Made by a program: the position numbers and the translations under genes. From contig PAHC01000020.1 of assembly GCA_002704755.1 (NCBI GenBank), forward strand, positions 12,015 to 32,865: a DNA stretch of 20,851 bases. The letters are read 5' to 3'. This document shows positions 7,303 to 16,271 of the stretch, piece by piece (position 1 is the first letter of the stretch; each line of letters begins with the position of its first letter). Under the pieces are notes generated by a model. The model searched no databases and was not told the DNA's origin. It worked only from the letters and a program-made list of their open reading frames with translations. The DNA is from Rhodobiaceae bacterium (GTDB lineage: Bacteria > Pseudomonadota > Alphaproteobacteria > Rhizobiales > TMED25).

Positions 7303-8748
7303 ATGAAAAAAATAAACATAGATGATCGTTTAAGAGAAGAATGTGGAGTTTTTGGGGTTTTTGGTCATCAAGACGCTACCCAGTTAACAGTTCTTGGATT
7401 GCATGCATTGCAACACAGAGGGCAAGAAGCAGTTGGTATAGTTTCTTTTGACGGTAGTAAATTTCTCTCCGAGAGGCGACTCGGCCTTGTTGGTGATAAT
7501 TTCACCAAGCAGCCAATATTGGATAGATTATCAGGTATTTCTGCCATTGGACATGTTCGATACTCAACAAGAGGAGAAACTATATTACGAAATGTCCAGC
7601 CGCTTTTTGCGGATCTTGCAACAGGTGGTTTTAGTGTAGGACATAATGGTAATCTTACAAATGCACTTCTCTTAAGAGATAAACTTGTGGCAGAGGGAGC
7701 TATATTCCAATCAACTTCAGACACAGAAGTAATATTGCATTTAGTTGCGAATAGTAAAAAAATAAAATTTATTGATAAATTTATTGATGCCATTGGCAGA
7801 TTAGAAGGTGCATATTCATTAGTTGCATTAACAAACAAAAAACTAATTGGAGCAAGAGATCCCCTTGGGATTAGGCCCTTAGTGCTCGGAAAACTTGATA
7901 CATCTTATATCCTAGCATCTGAGACATGTGCATTAGATATTATTGGAGCAAGTTTCATAAGAGAGATTGAGAATGGTGAAGTTATAGTAATTACAGACGA
8001 AGGGATAGAGAGTTATTTCCCATTCCCAAAACAGAACGCCCGCCCATGCATTTTTGAGTATATCTATTTTGCTATGCCGCATAGTATAATTGATGGAAAG
8101 AGCGTTTATAGTATTAGAAAGGAATTGGGTAAATTTCTTGCTAAAGAAGATGATATATCTCCAGACCTTGTAGTCCCTGTTCCTGACTCTGGGGTTCCTG
8201 CAGCACTTGGTTACTCACAGGAATCTCAGATAACTTTTGATTATGGATTGATTAGAAATCATTACGTCGGTCGTACATTTATTGAACCCACTCAAACAAT
8301 TAGACAATTTGGCGTTAGACTTAAACATTCTGCAAACACACATCTTGTTAAAAATAAGAAAATTATTTTAATTGACGATAGCCTTGTTAGGGGTACAACA
8401 TCAGTAAAAATCGTAAGAATGTTGTTTGATGCAGGCGCAAGTGAAGTCCACTTGAGAATTGCTTCTCCACCTATACGATTTAGTGACTATTATGGCATTG
8501 ACACTCCAGAACAAGAAAGTTTACTTGCAGCAAATCATTCAATTGAAGAAATGCGTGATTATATAGGCTGTTCATCCCTCAAATTCTTATCAATCAAAGG
8601 TTTATACCAAGCACTTGGTCATAGTGATCGTGATAATGAAATACCTCAATATACTGATCACTGCTTTACAGGGGACTATCCAACAAAATTGAGTGATATG
8701 GAGCAAATTCCAGAACACACAAATCAACTTTCATTACTCGAGGAATAA
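7303..8748 (+). CDS. purF: Amidophosphoribosyltransferase PurF
   Basis: PurF makes 5-phosphoribosylamine from PRPP and glutamine, the first committed step of purine synthesis. The glutaminase nucleophile is Cys14 (CGVFGVFG), preceded by a 13-residue propeptide that must be removed. The PRPP-binding loop is IILIDDSLVRGTT (354-366). Of the four cysteines that bind a 4Fe-4S cluster in the Bacillus enzyme, Cys249 and Cys454 have counterparts, but the other two positions appear to be Asp395 and Thr451. A cluster is therefore unlikely, although the propeptide is kept. The gene abuts cvpA with no gap and feeds directly into the SDR gene. Confidence 0.96.
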   Translation: MKKINIDDRLREECGVFGVFGHQDATQLTVLGLHALQHRGQEAVGIVSFDGSKFLSERRLGLVGDNFTKQPILDRLSGISAIGHVRYSTRGETILRNVQPLFADLATGGFSVGHNGNLTNALLLRDKLVAEGAIFQSTSDTEVILHLVANSKKIKFIDKFIDAIGRLEGAYSLVALTNKKLIGARDPLGIRPLVLGKLDTSYILASETCALDIIGASFIREIENGEVIVITDEGIESYFPFPKQNARPCIFEYIYFAMPHSIIDGKSVYSIRKELGKFLAKEDDISPDLVVPVPDSGVPAALGYSQESQITFDYGLIRNHYVGRTFIEPTQTIRQFGVRLKHSANTHLVKNKKIILIDDSLVRGTTSVKIVRMLFDAGASEVHLRIASPPIRFSDYYGIDTPEQESLLAANHSIEEMRDYIGCSSLKFLSIKGLYQALGHSDRDNEIPQYTDHCFTGDYPTKLSDMEQIPEHTNQLSLLEE

Positions 8749-8754
8749 AGTAAT

Positions 8755-9477
8755 TTGCATACCCATTTAGCTGATAAAAATATCCTAATTACTGGTGCAT
8801 CTAATGGCATAGGAAAACAGATTGCTCTATCTTATGGAAAATATTGCAAAAACCTAATAGCTATTGGACGTTCTCAGAGTGCATTGGAAGATTTAGATAC
8901 TCAATTAAAAAATACTAAATGTAATCCAATTCTTATTCCCATGGATTTAACTATCTATCAATTAATTAGTGATCTACATATTGAGCTGACAAAAAGAATA
9001 GAAAATTTAGATGTGTTAATTTTAAATGCTGCAACACTTGGAGAATTGACTCCAATAACTCATATTGATGAAAATGATTGGAATAATGCTTTTTCACTTA
9101 ATGTAACGTCAAACGTAATAATATTGAAAATCTTTGAAGATCTAATAAAAAAATCGAGCAAAGCTCAAATCATGATTTTAACATCAGACTTAATTCATAA
9201 AAAAAAACCTTTCTGGGGATTATATTCAGCATCAAAAGCTGCAATGGAGAAAATTGCCTACAGCTATTCATGTGAAATTAAGAATACAAATATAAAAATT
9301 AATTTGGTAGATCCAGGAAGTGTTAATACCAAACTTAGAATGAAAGCTTACCCAGGTGAAGCTAAAAATAGTTTGACTCAACCTGAAGAACTTGATGAGT
9401 TCTTCTTGGATATCATCTTTAACGACAATTACAATAATGGTGATTTAATTAGTTACAGCGATTGGAAAAGTGAATAA
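8755..9477 (+). CDS. Short-chain dehydrogenase/reductase (SDR), TTG start
   Basis: This is a classical NAD(P)-dependent SDR on a Rossmann fold. The cofactor loop is TGASNGIG (13-20), NAA is at 91-93, and the catalytic Ser144, Tyr157 and Lys161 lie in the LTSD and YSASK motifs; DPGSVNT follows. The substrate cannot be told from sequence. The frame contains the purF stop just upstream and no ATG or GTG near the N-terminus, so TTG at 8755 is the only sensible start; AGGA at 8741-8744 serves it. It is the last gene of the plus-strand block and converges on der 12 bp away. SDR genes after purF are common in alphaproteobacteria. Confidence 0.88.
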   Translation: MHTHLADKNILITGASNGIGKQIALSYGKYCKNLIAIGRSQSALEDLDTQLKNTKCNPILIPMDLTIYQLISDLHIELTKRIENLDVLILNAATLGELTPITHIDENDWNNAFSLNVTSNVIILKIFEDLIKKSSKAQIMILTSDLIHKKKPFWGLYSASKAAMEKIAYSYSCEIKNTNIKINLVDPGSVNTKLRMKAYPGEAKNSLTQPEELDEFFLDIIFNDNYNNGDLISYSDWKSE

Positions 9478-9489
9478 TTTGAATGAATG

Positions 9490-10815
9490 TTAAATATACG
9501 GGTTATTACCTTTACGAAAATAAAGTCGTAATGGCGACAATTTAAACCCAAAAGCATTTCTTAGTTCATTCGTTAGATACTTTTTATAAGAATCTGGAAT
9601 TCCCTCAGGTGCTGAAGTAAAAATTACGAAGGTTGGAGGCTTTACTGATGACTGAGTTATATATCTTAATTTAATTCTTCTGCCTGCTTTTGCTGGCGGC
9701 TGATGATTCAGAACCACATCATATAGCCAATCATTTAATTTTGATGTAGATACTCTTTTTGTCCATTCATCATAAAGATCAAATATCTTATTCATTAATC
9801 TCTTAATACCAATTTTATTCAAAGATGAAATTTGTAAAATATTATCACTACCTAATTGCACAATATTCGTAGAAAACGTATCTTTTATACGTTTTTCAAA
9901 ATCCTTTTTATCCCTAACTAAGTCGACTTTGTTATAAACAAAAAGCAATGCGCGCCCTTCAGAAATAATATGATCTGCTAATCTCAAGTCTTGTTTGTCC
10001 ATAAATTCTAATGCATCAACCAATAAAACAACCACGTCAGCAAATTTAATTGTTCTAAATGAGTCTAGGTAAGCTAATTTTTCAGATAGTTCGTTGACTT
10101 TTGTTCTTCTTCGTAATCCTGCAGTATCAATAATTTTTAGTTTTTGTCCATTCCATTCCCAATGTATATCGATTGAGTCTCTAGTTATACCAGCAGTATC
10201 ACCAGTAATCATCCTTTCTTTCCCAAGTAATGCATTAATCAAAGTTGATTTACCTACATTTGGTTTTCCCACTATTGCAAGACTGATTTCATCCGAAACA
10301 TGATCAACTTTTGATTCTTCTGAAAATGTTTTCTCTAGTATTATTTCAATTAATTCATCAATCCCAATATTATGTTCTGCAGATATATTAATTGGCTGAC
10401 CAAAACCTAATTCAAAAAACTCATACGAATTCTTTTTTGCAATTGAGCTTTCACCTTTGTTCGCAATAGTAATTACATTGGCCCCAGTTTTTCGTAAATA
10501 ATTTGAAAACTCAATATCTTTATTTGTTATTCCAGCTTTTCCATCGACTACCAATAAACATAGATCTGACGTATTAATTATCTTTAATGAATTATCTTCA
10601 ATAGTTTTTGATAGCAGATCCGTATTAGACTCATAAACTCCCGCAGTATCAATTAATACAAAGTCACGCCCATGAAGTGAGATTCTCTCTTCTCTAAAAT
10701 CCCTCGTTAACCCTGGGATATCGGAAACAAGTGCCTTCTTTTTCCCTACGAGTCTATTGAATAGTGTTGACTTACCAACATTAGGTCTTCCTGCTAGTAC
10801 TATTCTTGAAACCAT
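9490..10815 (-). CDS. der: Ribosome-assembly GTPase Der
   Basis: Der (EngA) is an essential GTPase with two tandem G domains that helps mature the 50S subunit. First domain: GRPNVGKS (9-16), DTAG (56-59), and NKGE (119-122) where NKxD is the general rule. Second domain: GKPNVGKS (183-190), DTAG (230-233), NKVD (295-298). A KH-like domain fills the C-terminal 100 residues, including HQPPAKAGRRIKLRY. Length, 441 residues, is normal. The gene follows the BamB-like gene by 10 bp; the yfgM-bamB-der order is the same as in E. coli. Confidence 0.97.
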   Translation of the reverse strand: MVSRIVLAGRPNVGKSTLFNRLVGKKKALVSDIPGLTRDFREERISLHGRDFVLIDTAGVYESNTDLLSKTIEDNSLKIINTSDLCLLVVDGKAGITNKDIEFSNYLRKTGANVITIANKGESSIAKKNSYEFFELGFGQPINISAEHNIGIDELIEIILEKTFSEESKVDHVSDEISLAIVGKPNVGKSTLINALLGKERMITGDTAGITRDSIDIHWEWNGQKLKIIDTAGLRRRTKVNELSEKLAYLDSFRTIKFADVVVLLVDALEFMDKQDLRLADHIISEGRALLFVYNKVDLVRDKKDFEKRIKDTFSTNIVQLGSDNILQISSLNKIGIKRLMNKIFDLYDEWTKRVSTSKLNDWLYDVVLNHQPPAKAGRRIKLRYITQSSVKPPTFVIFTSAPEGIPDSYKKYLTNELRNAFGFKLSPLRLYFRKGNNPYI

Positions 10816-10825
10816 AATTAATATT

Positions 10826-12157
10826 CTATCTATAAGATGTTAATTCACCATTATCAGATATAACATATAAATTATTATTTACAACAATCGGAGGAATTGA
10901 AATATTGCTAAATTTATTAGATTCAATATTTGATATCTCCCCATCCTCTGGACTTACAACCAGATGACCACCATTTAAACCAAAGAAATGTATCTTATTG
11001 TTAATCATTAACATTGATATAAAGCCATCATTTTTTTTAAATTCATATTCCTGCTTGAGATCCTTCATCCAGACAATCTCTCCCTTATCCATGGTAATTG
11101 CGAATAATATATTATCATTGCCTAGTAAAAATATATAATCTCCAATTAGCAAAGGCGTTAAAGAACTTGAAATAGCAAGTTCCCAAACTCTAAAACCATT
11201 TTCAATGTTATTAACTATTACCCTTCCGTTGGAACCAACTGTAACTATATATTCATTATTGATAACAGGACTAGCAACTATGTCTTTGATTTGTGAGAGT
11301 GAGTTTTTGATATTTTTTCTATTAATTGAATCTGCCCATATTCGTCTGCCATTTGATGCATTAAATACAAATATTTCCCCAGATCTATATGGAACTATAA
11401 TAGCATTTTTATTTAATGCCATACTACTTGATTGAATAAACCCAGCACTATCTGAAAACCAATTATAATCCCAAATTAAATCACCAGATTGAATATCAAA
11501 TGACTGAATCTGATTATCTATATTTAAAACATATACGGCACTATTGTTTGCAATCGGCGCAGATCTAATGGGTATATTTAAATCTTTTTTCCATATAATT
11601 TCTCCACTATAAGGGTCAAGTGCGTATAATTCTCCAAATCCATTTGTATAAAAAATCATACCAGAATTAGCAAATAGACCGCCACCAAAACCAACTTTAG
11701 GTTCTTCCTGCTCTGGATAAAGTCCTTGGGACCATACAATTGTTCCATTGGATGCATTTACGGCTGATAATTTATTCTCACTATCGACAACGAAAATTAG
11801 ATTATCAATAAGTATAGGTGCAACAGTTAGAAAATTATCCTTACTCGCGCCAACACCAATATCAGTCGACCAGTTTATAATAAAATCTTCTGAATATGAT
11901 AAATTGCCAAGATTATTTGATGTATTCTTGAATGACGCAACCCAGTTTTTATCATTTTTTGGACTCGGAATATCTATACTATATTGTTGATCCGAAATTT
12001 TTAAGAGCTCACTTGAGAGTAATATACTTTCCCTTTGCCCAGGTAAAATATCCTCTTTACCTCTTATGAGACTTTCACAAGAAGTTGAAGTAAAGAATAA
12101 TAATAAAATCAATAGTTTATGAGTATTTTTTTTTTCTGGAAAACACAGCTTTATCAT
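10826..12157 (-). CDS. bamB: BamB-like PQQ-repeat outer-membrane lipoprotein
   Basis: BamB is the beta-propeller lipoprotein of the BAM complex, which inserts beta-barrel proteins in the outer membrane. The 443-residue product has a lipoprotein signal with the acylated cysteine probably Cys27 (STSCES). At least six propeller repeats follow, each with a xxDxxxGxxxW core, for example NASNGTIVW, DPYSGEIIW, DIQSGDLIW, NASNGRRIW and MDKGEIVW. It overlaps the YfgM-like gene by 4 bp and sits upstream of der, which supports BamB over other PQQ-repeat proteins. It has no sign of PQQ-dependent catalysis. Confidence 0.85.
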   Translation of the reverse strand: MIKLCFPEKKNTHKLLILLLFFTSTSCESLIRGKEDILPGQRESILLSSELLKISDQQYSIDIPSPKNDKNWVASFKNTSNNLGNLSYSEDFIINWSTDIGVGASKDNFLTVAPILIDNLIFVVDSENKLSAVNASNGTIVWSQGLYPEQEEPKVGFGGGLFANSGMIFYTNGFGELYALDPYSGEIIWKKDLNIPIRSAPIANNSAVYVLNIDNQIQSFDIQSGDLIWDYNWFSDSAGFIQSSSMALNKNAIIVPYRSGEIFVFNASNGRRIWADSINRKNIKNSLSQIKDIVASPVINNEYIVTVGSNGRVIVNNIENGFRVWELAISSSLTPLLIGDYIFLLGNDNILFAITMDKGEIVWMKDLKQEYEFKKNDGFISMLMINNKIHFFGLNGGHLVVSPEDGEISNIESNKFSNISIPPIVVNNNLYVISDNGELTSYR

Positions 12158-12798
12158 ATTTTAGAACTTAAAACTTTTAACATCATTTGAGCTCTATCAA
12201 ACATACTATTAGTCGTTCTTTCATCAGATAAGATAATTTCTAGCGACGCAATACCTTTATCATATACTTCGTTTTTATATGCGCTCATTGCTAATATTTC
12301 ATGAGCAAAAAGCCCAAGTGTTTTGTCACCCAACAAATCTCCTAGCTCCTGCTTCATTTGATCAAATGAATAGTTATCTACTTTTATATAGGATAATTTC
12401 AGTATCGCGAGATTTTTAAGTAATGTGTTATTTGTGGTATCAATAATCTCATCATAGATTTTTTCGACTTCAATTAAATTATCTTGTGATATTAGTAAAT
12501 CAGATTTAAGCACTAATGCATATGATTTATAATTTTTAGTTCCTTCATTAGATAACTTGTCAATGTTATCTTGAGCTAATTGTATATCACCCTGGATAAT
12601 ATTATCAATAATTTCAGAAAAAATTAATCCTGAATTTTTTTCTTTGGATGTAGACCAATATTGGTAGAATTCAGAAGAAGTCAAACCCAATGCGATAACT
12701 ATCACAAAAGTAAATACTGCAGCTCTGTATTTGTTCCAAAGTGTTTTTAATTTGTCTTGTCGAAGATCTTCATCAATTTCATTAAACAGATTTGACAT
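12154..12798 (-). CDS. YfgM-like tetratricopeptide-repeat membrane protein
   Basis: The 214-residue protein has a short cytoplasmic N-terminus, one membrane helix (about 27-44, FTFVIVIALGL) and a long helical domain consistent with TPR-like repeats. This is the layout of YfgM, an ancillary protein of the SecYEG translocon that contacts periplasmic chaperones. Sequence similarity is not strong to the eye; the call rests on topology and on position directly before bamB and der. A good ribosome binding site, AGGA (complement of 12806-12809), precedes the ATG. It overlaps the BamB-like gene by 4 bp. Confidence 0.75.
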   Translation of the reverse strand: MSNLFNEIDEDLRQDKLKTLWNKYRAAVFTFVIVIALGLTSSEFYQYWSTSKEKNSGLIFSEIIDNIIQGDIQLAQDNIDKLSNEGTKNYKSYALVLKSDLLISQDNLIEVEKIYDEIIDTTNNTLLKNLAILKLSYIKVDNYSFDQMKQELGDLLGDKTLGLFAHEILAMSAYKNEVYDKGIASLEIILSDERTTNSMFDRAQMMLKVLSSKI

Positions 12799-12864
12799 TT
12801 TAATTTCCTAATATCATTATATTTATTTATAAACATATTTATTTTTGTTTCCAATCAAAAACAT

Positions 12865-13536
12865 TCAATAACTTGGAAAATATTGAGCCTCTTCTCTTAA
12901 CAAGACCCATTCATTATACTTTTTCATTGTTACTATGAAGGCATTTGTCTCAATAAATCTGGATAATGATAATTTAATTTTTTTACAGTCAAATTCACTC
13001 TCATACCAATTGATGTCTGCCAGCATAAATTGCCTTATAAATGGAAGAATTGATAACTCATAAATAGATATTTTATCTCCATAGATATAGGCTGAATCAT
13101 CCATTTTGTTTTCTAGTTTACTAAGTATTTTTACAGCTGCATTCCTATGTTCATCTTTTTTTTGGGGATCAAATCTAGTAGAGTATTTATAACGGTCCAA
13201 ATGAAATTTAAAGTCCCTATCAAAGAAACCTATTAACTCGTCAGGAGACTCATAATCATATGGTCGCATAATATCTAATGGGTCATTCTTAAGGAGAAAC
13301 CATTTCATGATATCCAAACTTTCTTCTATAATTGCTCCATCTTCTGTGAGAAGCACTGGAACAGTAGCCTTTGATGATATTTTAAGAAATTCTTCTGGTT
13401 TGTTTTTAAGTGTGATTTCCCTAATTTGACATTTATTATTAGAGAAATAAATTGATAGCCTCGCTCTTATTGCGAAAGGGCATCTCCTGAAAGAATAAAG
13501 TATATGATTATTACCCGTCTCTTTGTTCAATAACAT
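12865..13536 (-). CDS. Glutathione S-transferase-like thioredoxin-fold protein
   Basis: The 223-residue protein has a glutaredoxin-like N-terminal domain, starting YSFRRCPFAIRARL with Cys19-Pro20, then the cis-proline segment TVPVLL and the EES glutathione-binding triplet (ESLDIMKWF). An all-helical C-terminal domain follows. A single cysteine before proline suggests a glutaredoxin 2-like or omega-type enzyme that works through glutathionylation rather than aromatic conjugation; this is inferred. The predicted ATG lies inside trhO, giving a 26-bp overlap. That is long for a coupled pair, but the N-terminus is needed for the first beta strand. Confidence 0.8.
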   Translation of the reverse strand: MLLNKETGNNHILYSFRRCPFAIRARLSIYFSNNKCQIREITLKNKPEEFLKISSKATVPVLLTEDGAIIEESLDIMKWFLLKNDPLDIMRPYDYESPDELIGFFDRDFKFHLDRYKYSTRFDPQKKDEHRNAAVKILSKLENKMDDSAYIYGDKISIYELSILPFIRQFMLADINWYESEFDCKKIKLSLSRFIETNAFIVTMKKYNEWVLLREEAQYFPSY

Positions 13537-14431
13537 TCCTCTGTTTTTGGAGCTCTAATTGCAATTTTCTCTCTTTAAACCTTTTCATACTTTTTTCATT
13601 TTGCTTATCGTGACAATATGGACAGGACATATCTTTTTTATAAAATTCACTTTTTCGGTCAGTTTCCGATAATGGCATTCTGCAAGCATGACACATTTCA
13701 TGATTGCCTTTATTCAATTTATGTTCAAGTGAAACTCTATAATCAAAAACAAAGCACTCACCATTCCATTTACTATCATCTTCCGGTCTTTCTTCAAGAT
13801 ATTTGAGTATTCCACCATCAAGTTGGTATACATTTTTATACCCCTTACTTAAAAGGTATGATGAAGCTTTTTCACAACGTATACCTCCAGTACAATACAT
13901 GGCTATTTTCTTATCTCTATTATGATCAATAAAATTATCAACCCAATCAGGAAATTCTCTAAAGGAAGATGTGTTAGGGTACGTTGCTCCCTTAAATGAT
14001 CCTATAGAATGTTCATAAGTATTTCTGGTATCAATCACTAGAACATCATCTTGATCAAGGAGATTATCCCATTCATTTGGATTTAGTAGCTGCCCTGTGA
14101 GCATATCGGGGGCTACATTATCCTTGCCCATTGATACAATTTCTTTCTTAAGTCTTACTTTCATTTTTCTAAAGGTTTTACCATAAGCAAGAGAGTATTT
14201 TACTTTTAGATCTGTGAATTGATCTATTGTTCTTATATATTTTAACACATTATCAATACCATTTTGAGTGCCGGATATTGAACCATTAATACCCTCTGAA
14301 GCGATCAAAATAGTCCCAACAAGTTCATTTTTTAGACAAATATCAAGTAAATCACCTCTATAGTCAGCGAATTCATTCCATCTAGCGAACTTGTAAAATG
14401 ATGCGACAATATTTTCATTATTATTATTCAT
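13511..14431 (-). CDS. trhO: tRNA uridine(34) hydroxylase TrhO (YceA family)
   Basis: TrhO hydroxylates the wobble uridine of certain tRNAs, the first step toward 5-carboxymethoxyuridine or 5-methoxyuridine. The N-terminal domain (1-110) holds the GTILIASEGINGSISG motif (39-54). A rhodanese domain follows, with catalytic Cys180 in MYCTGGIRCEKA and a second Cys186 nearby, as usual in this family. The C-terminal region has CHAC (247-250) and CPYC (270-273), a likely zinc-binding site. Length, 306 residues, fits. It follows the oxidase gene by 9 bp and overlaps the GST-like gene. Confidence 0.93.
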   Translation of the reverse strand: MNNNNENIVASFYKFARWNEFADYRGDLLDICLKNELVGTILIASEGINGSISGTQNGIDNVLKYIRTIDQFTDLKVKYSLAYGKTFRKMKVRLKKEIVSMGKDNVAPDMLTGQLLNPNEWDNLLDQDDVLVIDTRNTYEHSIGSFKGATYPNTSSFREFPDWVDNFIDHNRDKKIAMYCTGGIRCEKASSYLLSKGYKNVYQLDGGILKYLEERPEDDSKWNGECFVFDYRVSLEHKLNKGNHEMCHACRMPLSETDRKSEFYKKDMSCPYCHDKQNEKSMKRFKERKLQLELQKQRNVIEQRDG

Positions 14432-14440
14432 ACATTAGCC

Positions 14441-15595
14441 TTATCTGAATCTTAAATTTTTTCGACTTAATTCTGATATAGAACTACATCCCATAAGTTT
14501 CATATCTCTAACTATCTCATCATGCATTAAATTTAAAGCCCTTTTTACACCATTTGATCCTGCACCTGCGAGAGAATAAAGATAAAACCTACCTCCAGAA
14601 CATGCATTTGCACCAAGTGATAATGCTTTCAAAACATGTGTCCCCCTTCTTATTCCGCCGTCACAAATAATTTCAATCTTACCAGAAACAGCATCAACAA
14701 TTTCCTCCAGTTGATCAAATGGCGAGCGGGAACCATCTAGTTGTCTTCCGCCATGGTTCGAAATCATAATAGCAGTAGCACCAACATCTATAGCTTTTTT
14801 AGCATCATCAACAGACATGATTCCTTTTAAACATAGTGGCTTAGCCCAGTGTTTCTTTATTTCTTCAATTTTTTTCCAGTTTAATTCTTGGTCTAACATT
14901 TTTGTGAAGTAGTCACCTATTGACATAGCAATTTTTGTGCCTTCATTTAGATGAGAATCCAATTGAGGAAGAGAAAACTTTTCCCTTCCTAGATAATTCA
15001 TAGTCCATTTCGGAGACATTGCGAAGCTGAAAAGGCTTGATAATGTTAGTTTTGGGGGTGATGTAAAGCCGGTTCTCAAATCTCTTTCCCTGTTTCCTCC
15101 CACGATTGTATCAACCGTTATAGCAAGAGCGTCGAAATCATGATCAATACATTTTTGTAACATATCTTCATTTAGTGCTTTATCTTTGTGCACGTATAGC
15201 TGGAACATTTTAGGACATGTAAATTTTTTACCCACCTCCTCAATACTTACAGTTGCTAATGATGAAATACCAAAATAAGTATTGAAATCTTGAGCGGCTT
15301 CCCCAACTGCTCTTTCACCATCGTGATGAAATAATCTTTGAAGTGCTGTCGGAGATAGAAATATAGGTATATCAATTTTTTTACCTAAAATTTGAGTTGA
15401 TGTGTCGATATTACTTACAGAATTAAGTACGCTTGGTACCAAATCACATCTGTCGAATGCTTGAGTATTTTGAACATATGTTTTTTCATCGTCGGCAGCA
15501 CCATCAATGTAATGGAAAATAGGCGAAGGAAGGTTTTGTTTGGCTAACAATCTAAAGTCATTTGTATTATGACAATTTTTCAATTTTTTGAACAT
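14441..15595 (-). CDS. FMN-dependent alpha-hydroxy-acid oxidase/dehydrogenase
   Basis: This TIM-barrel flavoenzyme belongs to the lactate dehydrogenase/glycolate oxidase family and oxidises a 2-hydroxy acid to a 2-oxo acid. Visible signatures are the YIDGAADDE entry segment (29-37), SPTALQRL (81-88), the FMN lysine Lys257 (LKGI) and the active-site His281 and Arg284 in SNHGGRQLDG. The GGNRERDLRTGF loop (166-177) is also typical. Substrate (L-lactate, glycolate or another) and electron acceptor (quinone, cytochrome or oxygen) cannot be settled here, so no symbol is given. The 384-residue length fits. A perfect dyad and a promoter-like pair precede it, with ribosome site GGATGG. Confidence 0.87.
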   Translation of the reverse strand: MFKKLKNCHNTNDFRLLAKQNLPSPIFHYIDGAADDEKTYVQNTQAFDRCDLVPSVLNSVSNIDTSTQILGKKIDIPIFLSPTALQRLFHHDGERAVGEAAQDFNTYFGISSLATVSIEEVGKKFTCPKMFQLYVHKDKALNEDMLQKCIDHDFDALAITVDTIVGGNRERDLRTGFTSPPKLTLSSLFSFAMSPKWTMNYLGREKFSLPQLDSHLNEGTKIAMSIGDYFTKMLDQELNWKKIEEIKKHWAKPLCLKGIMSVDDAKKAIDVGATAIMISNHGGRQLDGSRSPFDQLEEIVDAVSGKIEIICDGGIRRGTHVLKALSLGANACSGGRFYLYSLAGAGSNGVKRALNLMHDEIVRDMKLMGCSSISELSRKNLRFR

Positions 15596-15607
15596 ATCTA
15601 TCCATCC

Positions 15608-15652
15608 ATATACTTTAATGAAAGTATATCAAAATAAACGAATTTAAAACAA
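15608..15652 (-). promoter_or_regulatory. Dyad and predicted promoter upstream of hydroxy-acid oxidase gene
   Basis: ATATACTTT (15608-15616) and AAAGTATAT (15621-15629) form a perfect 9-bp inverted repeat around a 4-base centre. On the minus strand it overlaps a -10-like TATACT (complement of 15623-15628), paired with TTGTTT (complement of 15647-15652) at an 18-bp spacing. No T-run follows, so it does not look like a terminator for the upstream exporter gene. A 22-bp dyad over the -10 is a usual place for a repressor operator. The regulator is unknown. Confidence 0.45.
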
Positions 15653-15656
15653 AAAC

Positions 15657-16268
15657 TCACATAAAACTAGTAGCTTTTATCATGGCGAATGAGATGATAA
15701 ACAGAATTCCTCCTGTTATCAAATCAACAACTTTTAATACAAGAACATTATTAGAGAATGATGAAAACATTTTTGAGAATACTGCAACACCATAGAAAAA
15801 TATGATACTTGCAAACGTTGCTCCAATTATATAATAGATTTTATCATGGGCATTATATTGTAATGATGCACTCCCAATTAGGATAACAGTATCTAAGTAA
15901 ACATGTGGATTTAGCAATGTAAATGCAGCCATCGCTAATAAGCTTTTCTTCAAACTCTTCTCAAGAAAATCTTCTTTACGAACCCCATAAGATAATGAAA
16001 TTAACTTCTTAACACGAAGAACCCCATAAATTATTAAGGTTAAAGCAGATAATATTAAGAAAAGATCTGTGTAGAACTGATTTACTATTAATGACATACC
16101 GTATACACCAGCAAGTATAAGAATAAAGTCACAAACTGTGCAGAACGTTGCAAGTATATAAACATATTCATTCCTAATCCCTTGTCTGAATAAATACGTG
16201 TTTTGAGCACCAATAACACAGTTAAGGGAAAAGCAGAGCATAAAACCTGTAAAGAAAGCACCCAGCAT
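15657..16268 (-). CDS. ArgO/LysE family amino-acid exporter
   Basis: This 203-residue inner-membrane protein has about six membrane helices. It carries two ArgO/LysE marks: GAQNTYLFRQGI in the first part (20-31), like GPQNAFVMNQGI in E. coli ArgO, and LLNPHVYLDTVILIGS near the middle, close to the ArgO sequence. ArgO exports arginine (and canavanine) and LysE exports lysine and arginine; the substrate here is likely a basic amino acid. It begins 3 bp after the msrQ stop, so it is probably co-transcribed with msrPQ. No LysR-type regulator (ArgP/LysG) lies next to it. Confidence 0.88.
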   Translation of the reverse strand: MLGAFFTGFMLCFSLNCVIGAQNTYLFRQGIRNEYVYILATFCTVCDFILILAGVYGMSLIVNQFYTDLFLILSALTLIIYGVLRVKKLISLSYGVRKEDFLEKSLKKSLLAMAAFTLLNPHVYLDTVILIGSASLQYNAHDKIYYIIGATFASIIFFYGVAVFSKMFSSFSNNVLVLKVVDLITGGILFIISFAMIKATSFM

Positions 16269-16271
16269 GAA

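Noticed and set aside
7368..7838. 156-codon minus-strand open frame inside purF
   Set aside because: Antisense to conserved PurF sequence, with no ribosome site or recognisable domain.
9478..9489. Bidirectional terminator between the converging SDR and der genes
   Set aside because: The gap is 12 bp with no inverted repeat; none was seen in the flanking coding ends either.
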